Assembly (NCBI GenBank): GCA_044226865.1
Contig: JBGAGE010000006.1
Coordinates: 434,001-498,000, forward strand
DNA length: 64,000 bases
Origin: TMP-86 sp044226865
GTDB taxonomy: Bacteria > Pseudomonadota > Gammaproteobacteria > Steroidobacterales > Steroidobacteraceae
Reading direction: 5' to 3'
Made by a program: the position numbers and the translations under genes. Each line of letters begins with the position of its first letter. The first letter of the stretch is position 1. Shown in pieces: positions 59,096-64,000 of this stretch. The notes under the pieces are model-generated. The model was not told where the DNA came from and did not search any database. It saw nothing but the letters and a program-made list of their open reading frames with translations.

Positions 59096-59827
59096 ATGCA
59101 GATCGGAAAATCCGCCACGCAGCCCCTGCCGCAGAGCACGCTGGATGCCATCAACCGCGCCACGCAGAACGGCAATACGCCGGGCAAGTCGGTGGACGGC
59201 AAGGGTCCCACGGCCTCGCAGACCGCGCAGCTGAACCAGAATGAATTCCTCACGCTCATGCTGGCGCAGCTCAAGGCGCAGGATCCGACCAAGCCTGTGG
59301 ACAGCACGGCGTTCCTCGGGCAGTTGGCGCAGATCAGCCAGGTGCAGGGGCTGGCGCAATTGAATGATTCCTTCACCAACCTGTCCTCGTCCATCTCCTC
59401 GAACCAGGCGCTGCAGGCCTCCTCGCTCCTGGGCCGCAATGCGCTGGTGGCCAGCAGCAACATCAACCTGGCGGCGTCGGGCGGTGTGAGCGGCGCGGTC
59501 GACCTGCCGCAGGCCAGTGGCGCCGTGCTGGTGAACATCACCGACGCCGCCGGCACGGTGGTGCAGCAGATCAAGCTGGGCGCGCAGTCGCAGGGCCTGG
59601 CCAAGTTCACCTGGGATGGGCGCATGGCCGATGGCTCGCGCGCGCCGGCCGGCACCTACAAGGTGAACGCGCTGTATGCGGGCGCGGGCAACCAGGCCAC
59701 CGCCGCCACCACGCTGATCAATTCCACCGTGCTGAGCGTCACCATGGGTGCCGGCCAGAGCGGCCTGACCCTCAATCTCTCCGGCGTAGGAGACGTTGCC
59801 TTCAGCAACGTCCGCCAGATCTCCTGA
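59096..59827 (+). CDS. flgD: Flagellar hook-capping protein FlgD
   Basis: This 243-residue protein has the N-terminal FlgD motif LNQNEFLTLMLAQLKAQDPTKPVDSTAFLGQLAQ near residue 47. A C-terminal FlgD Ig-like/Tudor region with FTWDGRMADGSRAPAGTY follows. It caps the growing hook so that FlgE subunits can add, then leaves when the hook is finished. It sits between flgC and flgE in the standard order. Confidence 0.95.
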   Translation: MQIGKSATQPLPQSTLDAINRATQNGNTPGKSVDGKGPTASQTAQLNQNEFLTLMLAQLKAQDPTKPVDSTAFLGQLAQISQVQGLAQLNDSFTNLSSSISSNQALQASSLLGRNALVASSNINLAASGGVSGAVDLPQASGAVLVNITDAAGTVVQQIKLGAQSQGLAKFTWDGRMADGSRAPAGTYKVNALYAGAGNQATAATTLINSTVLSVTMGAGQSGLTLNLSGVGDVAFSNVRQIS

Positions 59828-59853
59828 CACCGTCAATATAAGGAACAACCACC

Positions 59854-61071
59854 ATGGCTTTTGAAATCGCTCTTTCCGGTCTGACTGCCGCCACCTCGGA
59901 CCTGAACGTCACCGCCAACAACATCGCCAATGCCAACACCACCGGCTTCAAGCTGTCGCGCGCCGAGTTCGCCGACGTGTATGCGGCCGGCGCGAAGAGC
60001 CTGAACACGGGTCTCACCGGCGATGGCGTGCGGCTGGCCTCCACGGCGCAGCAGTTCACGCAGGGCAACGTCACCTCCACGTCCTCGAACCTGGACCTTG
60101 CCATCAGCGGTGAAGGTTTCTTCACGCTGCACAGCGCCGATGGCTATTCCTACTCGCGTAACGGCGCCTTCGGCGTGGATAAGAACGGCGATGTGGTCAG
60201 TTCCACCGGCAAGGCGCTGCAGGTGTATCCGCCGCTGGTCAATGGCGGCTTCAACACCGGCTCGCTGATCAACCTGAACCTGCAGACTTCGCAGAGCGCG
60301 CCGAACGCCACCACCGCGGGAAATCTGATCCTGAACCTGCCGGCCACTGCGGCCGTCCCGGCGGTAGCCACCTTCGATCCGACCGACCCGGCCTCCTATA
60401 ACACCTCGACCACGACCTCGGTGTATGACTCGCTCGGCAACCAATACGATGCCACGTTCTATTTCATCCAGACGGCCACGCCCAATCAATGGGGCGTGGC
60501 GATGACGGTGAACGGCACGCAGCTGGGCGCGCCGCAGGCGCTGCAATTCTCCAATACCGGCGTGCAGACCGTGCCCGCGGGCGGTGCCATCACCTTTCCG
60601 GCCTTCACGCCGCCCACCGGCGCGCAGCCGGTCAACATGACCTTCAATTTCTCCAAGACCACGCAGTTCGGCAACCAGTTCGCGGTGAGCTCCATCACCC
60701 AGGACGGCTTCGCCACCGGCCAGTTGAGCAATGTCGCCATCGACAATACCGGCGTGGTCTCCGCGGTGTATTCCAATGGCCGCTCCACGCAGCTGGGCCA
60801 GCTCGCCATCGCCAACTTCCCGAATCCTCAAGGGTTGCGCCAGCTCGGCGACACGAGCTGGTCGGAGACCTTCGCCTCGGGCAATGTGGTGCGCGGCCAG
60901 GCGTCATCCGCCGGTTTCGGCCAGATACAAGCGGGCGCGCTCGAACAGTCGAACGTGGACTTGACCACGCAGCTCGTGCAGATGATCACCGCGCAACGCA
61001 ACTTCCAGGCGAACGCGCAGATGATCACCACCGCCGACCAGACCACACAGACCATCATCAACATCCGTTAA
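59854..61071 (+). CDS. flgE: Flagellar hook protein FlgE
   Basis: This 405-residue protein forms the hook. The N-terminal rod-type motif is ALSGLTAATSDLNVTANNIA and ANTTGFK. LDLAISGEGFFTL follows near residue 85, and the C-terminal ALEQSNVDLTTQLVQMITAQ and NFQANAQMITTADQ helix is conserved. The length is close to that of E. coli FlgE, so the hook domain is not greatly expanded. A clear RBS (AAGGAACAACC) precedes the ATG. Confidence 0.95.
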   Translation: MAFEIALSGLTAATSDLNVTANNIANANTTGFKLSRAEFADVYAAGAKSLNTGLTGDGVRLASTAQQFTQGNVTSTSSNLDLAISGEGFFTLHSADGYSYSRNGAFGVDKNGDVVSSTGKALQVYPPLVNGGFNTGSLINLNLQTSQSAPNATTAGNLILNLPATAAVPAVATFDPTDPASYNTSTTTSVYDSLGNQYDATFYFIQTATPNQWGVAMTVNGTQLGAPQALQFSNTGVQTVPAGGAITFPAFTPPTGAQPVNMTFNFSKTTQFGNQFAVSSITQDGFATGQLSNVAIDNTGVVSAVYSNGRSTQLGQLAIANFPNPQGLRQLGDTSWSETFASGNVVRGQASSAGFGQIQAGALEQSNVDLTTQLVQMITAQRNFQANAQMITTADQTTQTIINIR

Positions 61072-61073
61072 TC

Positions 61074-61808
61074 ATGGACCACGGACTCTATGTGGCGATG
61101 ACCGGCGCCAAGCAGATCATGCAGGCGCAGGCCGTCAACAACCACAACATGGCGAACGTGAGCACGACCGGCTTCCGCCAGGACCTGCATCAGTTCGAGA
61201 GCTTTCCGATCTATGGCATCGGTTACCCCACGCGCGTGAATGCCGTGGCCACCGACGCCGGCACCGACTTGAACCCGGGCACGCTCACCACCACGGGCCG
61301 CGACCTCGACATCGCGGTGAACGGCAAGGGCTTCATCGCGGTGCAGGGTGCGGACGGCAAGGAGGCGTATACGCGTGCCGGCGACCTGCAGGTCTCTGCC
61401 ACCGGATTGCTGCAGACCGCGGGGGGCCATGCGGTGATGTCCGATGGCAATCCCATCAGCCTGCCGCCGTCCACGCAGATCAGCATCGGTGGCGATGGCA
61501 CCATCTCGGTGGTGCCGCTGGGACTGTCCCCCGCGGCGCTGTCGCAGGTGGACCGCATCAAGCTGGTCAACCCGGCCGCCAAGGACCTCGTCAAAGGCGC
61601 CGACGGCTTGTTCCGCCTCAAGAGCGGCGCCAAGGCGCCCACCGACACCACGGTGCAGATCACTGCCGGTGCCCTGGAATCCAGCAACGTCAACATGGCG
61701 CAATCGCTCATCAGCATGATCGAGCTGCAGCGCCTGTATGAGATGCAGATCAAGGGCATCGCTTCGATGGACCAGAACAGTCAGAGCGCCGAGCGCCTGA
61801 TGCAATGA
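61074..61808 (+). CDS. flgF: Flagellar proximal rod protein FlgF
   Basis: This 244-residue rod protein begins MDHGLYVAMTGAKQIMQAQA and has NHNMANVSTTGFRQDL. DIAVNGKGFIAVQG follows, and the C-terminus is SLISMIELQRLYEMQIKG. It lies between flgE and flgG with 2 nt separating its start from the flgE stop. It is distinguished from FlgG by its shorter, FlgF-type N-terminus. Confidence 0.94.
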   Translation: MDHGLYVAMTGAKQIMQAQAVNNHNMANVSTTGFRQDLHQFESFPIYGIGYPTRVNAVATDAGTDLNPGTLTTTGRDLDIAVNGKGFIAVQGADGKEAYTRAGDLQVSATGLLQTAGGHAVMSDGNPISLPPSTQISIGGDGTISVVPLGLSPAALSQVDRIKLVNPAAKDLVKGADGLFRLKSGAKAPTDTTVQITAGALESSNVNMAQSLISMIELQRLYEMQIKGIASMDQNSQSAERLMQ

Positions 61809-61828
61809 CACGAGAAGGCCAATAGAAC

Positions 61829-62614
61829 ATGAATCTTGCACTTTGGGCGGCAAAGACCGGGTTGGATGCGCAGAACACGCGCATGGCGGTGATCTCCAAC
61901 AACCTCGCCAACGTCAACACCACGGGCTTCAAGAAGGGCCGCGCGGCCTTCCAGGATCTGGTCTACCAGAACATCCGGCAGGTCGGCGCGCAGAGCTCGC
62001 AGAACACCCAGTACCCCACCGGGCTCACGCTCGGCACCGGCGTGCGCATCGTCGCCACCGAGAAGGTGTACGAGCAGGGGAGCCTGCAGCAGACCAACAA
62101 TGCGCTGGACATGGCCATCACCGGCCGCGGCTTCTTCCAGATCACGATGCCCGACGGCACGCTGGCGTACACGCTCGATGGCTCGTTCCACATGGACGGG
62201 CAGGGAAACGTGGTGACGGCCAACGGCTATTCGCTCTCGCCGGCCATCACCATTCCGGCCAACTCGCAGTCCGTCACCATTGGCGCCGACGGCACCGTGA
62301 CGGTGACCACGGCCGGGTCCAGTACGCCCACCCAGGTGGGGCAGATCCAGCTCGCGGATTTTCTCAATCCCGCCGGGCTGCAACCGCGTGGCGACAACCT
62401 GTTGATCGAATCGGTGTCCAGTGGCGCACCGCAGGTCGGCACGCCGGGCACCAACGGCCTCGGCGCCACGCAGCAGGGTTCGCTCGAGACCTCGAATGTG
62501 AACGTGGTGGAGGAGCTCGTATCCATGATCGAGACGCAGCGCGCCTATGAAATGAATTCCAAGGCCATCAGCACCACGGATCAGATGCTGCAGTACCTGA
62601 CCAACAACGTCTGA
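61829..62614 (+). CDS. flgG: Flagellar distal rod protein FlgG
   Basis: This 261-residue rod protein has the N-terminus LWAAKTGLDAQNTRMAVISN and NLANVNTTGFKKGRA. DMAITGRGFFQITMPDG follows, and the C-terminus is ETSNVNVVEELVSMIETQRA. Its usual length of about 260 and the ordering flgF-flgG-flgH support the call. The stop codon overlaps the flgH ATG (TGATG), so translation is coupled. Confidence 0.96.
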   Translation: MNLALWAAKTGLDAQNTRMAVISNNLANVNTTGFKKGRAAFQDLVYQNIRQVGAQSSQNTQYPTGLTLGTGVRIVATEKVYEQGSLQQTNNALDMAITGRGFFQITMPDGTLAYTLDGSFHMDGQGNVVTANGYSLSPAITIPANSQSVTIGADGTVTVTTAGSSTPTQVGQIQLADFLNPAGLQPRGDNLLIESVSSGAPQVGTPGTNGLGATQQGSLETSNVNVVEELVSMIETQRAYEMNSKAISTTDQMLQYLTNNV

Positions 62615-63291
62615 TGAACACCATGCCCAAGTTCGCCCTGTCGATACTCCTGGCGCTCTGCCTGCCCGGCTGCTTCATGTCGCGCCATGCGCCGCATCAC
62701 TTCGAGCCGAACACGCGCCAGATCGCCCCGCCCGCACCGCCCAGCGATGGCGCGATCTACCAGGCCGGCCGTGGCATGGACTTGTTTGCCGACCTCAAGG
62801 CGCGGCATGTCGGCGACATCCTCACCATCAAGTTGAACGAATCGACCAACGCCACCAAGAACGCCACCACCAAGACCAGCAAGAAGACCAGCCTGGCGAA
62901 TGTCGGGCCGACGCTGTTCGGCAAGACCTACACCAACAACGGCAATCCGGTGCTCAATGCCTCGCTCGATGGCAGCCACTCCTTCGACGGCGCCGGCGCG
63001 AGCACGCAGAGCAACAGCCTCGCGGGCAGCCTCAGCGTCACCGTGGTCGACGTGCAGCCCAATGGCAATCTCGTGGTGCAGGGCGAGAAGTCGCTGCAGT
63101 TGAACCAGGGCGATGAGATCGTGCGCATCGCCGGCGTGGTGCGGCCCGCCGACATTGCCACCGACAACACCGTGGGCTCGGACAAGATCGCCGATGCGCG
63201 CATCAGCTACTCGGGCCGCGGCGCCGTGGCCGCCTCCAACCGCATGGGCTGGCTGGCGCGCTTCTTCAACTCCGCGGTGGCGCCGTTTTGA
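62614..63291 (+). CDS. flgH: Flagellar L-ring lipoprotein FlgH
   Basis: This 225-residue outer-membrane lipoprotein has the signal and lipobox LPGC near residue 20. GDILTIKLNESTNATKNA and GSLSVTVVDVQPNGNLVVQG are typical FlgH motifs. It ends with NRMGWLARFFNSAVAPF. It forms the L-ring that passes the rod through the outer membrane, which confirms a Gram-negative envelope. Its stop overlaps the flgI TTG start. Confidence 0.95.
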   Translation: MNTMPKFALSILLALCLPGCFMSRHAPHHFEPNTRQIAPPAPPSDGAIYQAGRGMDLFADLKARHVGDILTIKLNESTNATKNATTKTSKKTSLANVGPTLFGKTYTNNGNPVLNASLDGSHSFDGAGASTQSNSLAGSLSVTVVDVQPNGNLVVQGEKSLQLNQGDEIVRIAGVVRPADIATDNTVGSDKIADARISYSGRGAVAASNRMGWLARFFNSAVAPF

Positions 63292-64000
63292 GCCGCTCGC
63301 CCTCCATCGCCGGGCAACTCGCGTTGCTGCTGCTGCTCACGGCGATGCTGCTGGTGGCAGCCCCGTTCGCGCGTGCCGACCGCATCAAGGACCTGTCGCA
63401 CGTGCAAGGCGTGCGCACCAACCAGCTCATCGGCTACGGCCTGGTGGTGGGCCTGGACGGCACCGGCGACCAGACGAGCCAGGCGCCGTTCACGGTGCAA
63501 TCGCTCAAGAACATGCTCTCGCAACTCGGCGTGACCGTGCCGCCCAACGTCAACCCGCAGCTGAAGAATGTCGCGGCCGTGTCCGTCACCGCCGTGCTGC
63601 CGCCCTTCGCCAAGCCCGGGCAGACCATCGATGTGACCATCAACTCGCTCGGCAATGCCAAGTCGCTGCGCGGCGGCTCGCTCCTGGTGGCGCCGTTGCG
63701 CGGTCTCGATGGGCAGGTGTATGCGGTCGCGCAGGGCAATCTCATCGTCAGCGGATTTGGAGCGGAAGCCAATGATGGGTCGAAGATTTCGGTGAACATC
63801 CCCAGTTCCGGGCGCATTCCCAATGGCGCGACGGTGGAGCGGGCCGTGGTCTCGCAGTTCGACCAGGGCGACTCGATCGTCCTGAACCTGAATGAGGCGG
63901 ACTTCACTACGGCCAGCCGGCTGGTCGAAAGCGTGAACAAGAGCATTGGCGATGGCACGGCCTCCATCGTCGATGGCGGCTCCATTCGCGTGCGCGCGCC
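63288..64000 (+). CDS. flgI: Flagellar P-ring protein FlgI, 5' part
   Basis: This is the first 237 residues of the periplasmic P-ring protein, open to the window edge. The signal segment (LALLLLLTAMLLVAAPFARA) leads to the mature start DRIKDLSHVQGVRTNQLIGYGLVVGLDGTGD, which is diagnostic of FlgI. SLKNMLSQLGVTVP and VNIPSSGRIPNGATVERAV follow. The start is TTG 63288, overlapping the flgH stop (TTGA). ATG 63345 would cut into the signal peptide. Confidence 0.94.
   Translation, partial: MSRSPSIAGQLALLLLLTAMLLVAAPFARADRIKDLSHVQGVRTNQLIGYGLVVGLDGTGDQTSQAPFTVQSLKNMLSQLGVTVPPNVNPQLKNVAAVSVTAVLPPFAKPGQTIDVTINSLGNAKSLRGGSLLVAPLRGLDGQVYAVAQGNLIVSGFGAEANDGSKISVNIPSSGRIPNGATVERAVVSQFDQGDSIVLNLNEADFTTASRLVESVNKSIGDGTASIVDGGSIRVRA

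Overview
The window is a GC-rich bacterial chromosome segment with dense coding on both strands. Flagellar genes under a textbook sigma-54 promoter, an RsmN/RsmF-like CsrA, a PilZ protein, TonB-dependent uptake, PQQ-dependent alcohol oxidation, a FadE/IcmF acyl-CoA operon and a ligase-associated repair cassette together suggest an aerobic, motile gammaproteobacterium, possibly near the Steroidobacteraceae/Nevskiaceae/Xanthomonadales. The taxonomic placement is inference. I saw no rRNA, tRNA, CRISPR array or insertion sequence.

Layout. (1) 1-6321: the tail of a DUF1501 protein, then an acyl-CoA dehydrogenase and fused isobutyryl-CoA mutase IcmF operon diverging from a TetR regulator over a perfect palindrome. 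(2) 6402-17186: a second TetR gene, an SDR, a beta-helix/cytochrome c fusion, a MauG-like di-heme peroxidase, a TPR protein, a cytochrome c4-like protein and a PQQ alcohol dehydrogenase, diverging from a TonB-dependent receptor. This looks like an uncharacterised periplasmic oxidation pathway for an imported or surface-bound substrate. (3) 17437-25602: an M20-like protein lacking canonical metal ligands, two amidohydrolases, an ArnT-like glycosyltransferase, a triple YbjQ-like protein and an M48 protease. (4) 25613-37560: an NTF2-like protein and a repair operon (double-length UvrA, ligase-associated exonuclease, ATP-dependent DNA ligase, DEXH helicase, PdeM) joined by overlapping stop/start codons.

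(5) 37700-41523: an M24 peptidase, adenine phosphoribosyltransferase with a nucleoside phosphorylase-like gene, and a DUF1214-like protein. (6) 41719-45071: a small cytochrome c facing a tetraheme cytochrome/DsrO-like/DsrP-like membrane redox module. (7) 45163-54932: a RatA/COQ10-like protein, M20 peptidase, DUF349 protein, DUF1611 (DgcN-like) protein, FecR-domain protein and an amidase. (8) 54933-55513: a gene-free stretch holding a nested inverted repeat.

(9) 55514-64000: flagellar genes. flgA, flgM, flgN, a csrA/rsmN-like gene, a PilZ gene and a small membrane protein gene run leftward. flgBCDEFGH and the start of flgI run rightward from a sigma-54 promoter. A sigma-28 promoter precedes flgM. 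This resembles the sigma-54 then sigma-28 flagellar cascade of Pseudomonas and Vibrio.
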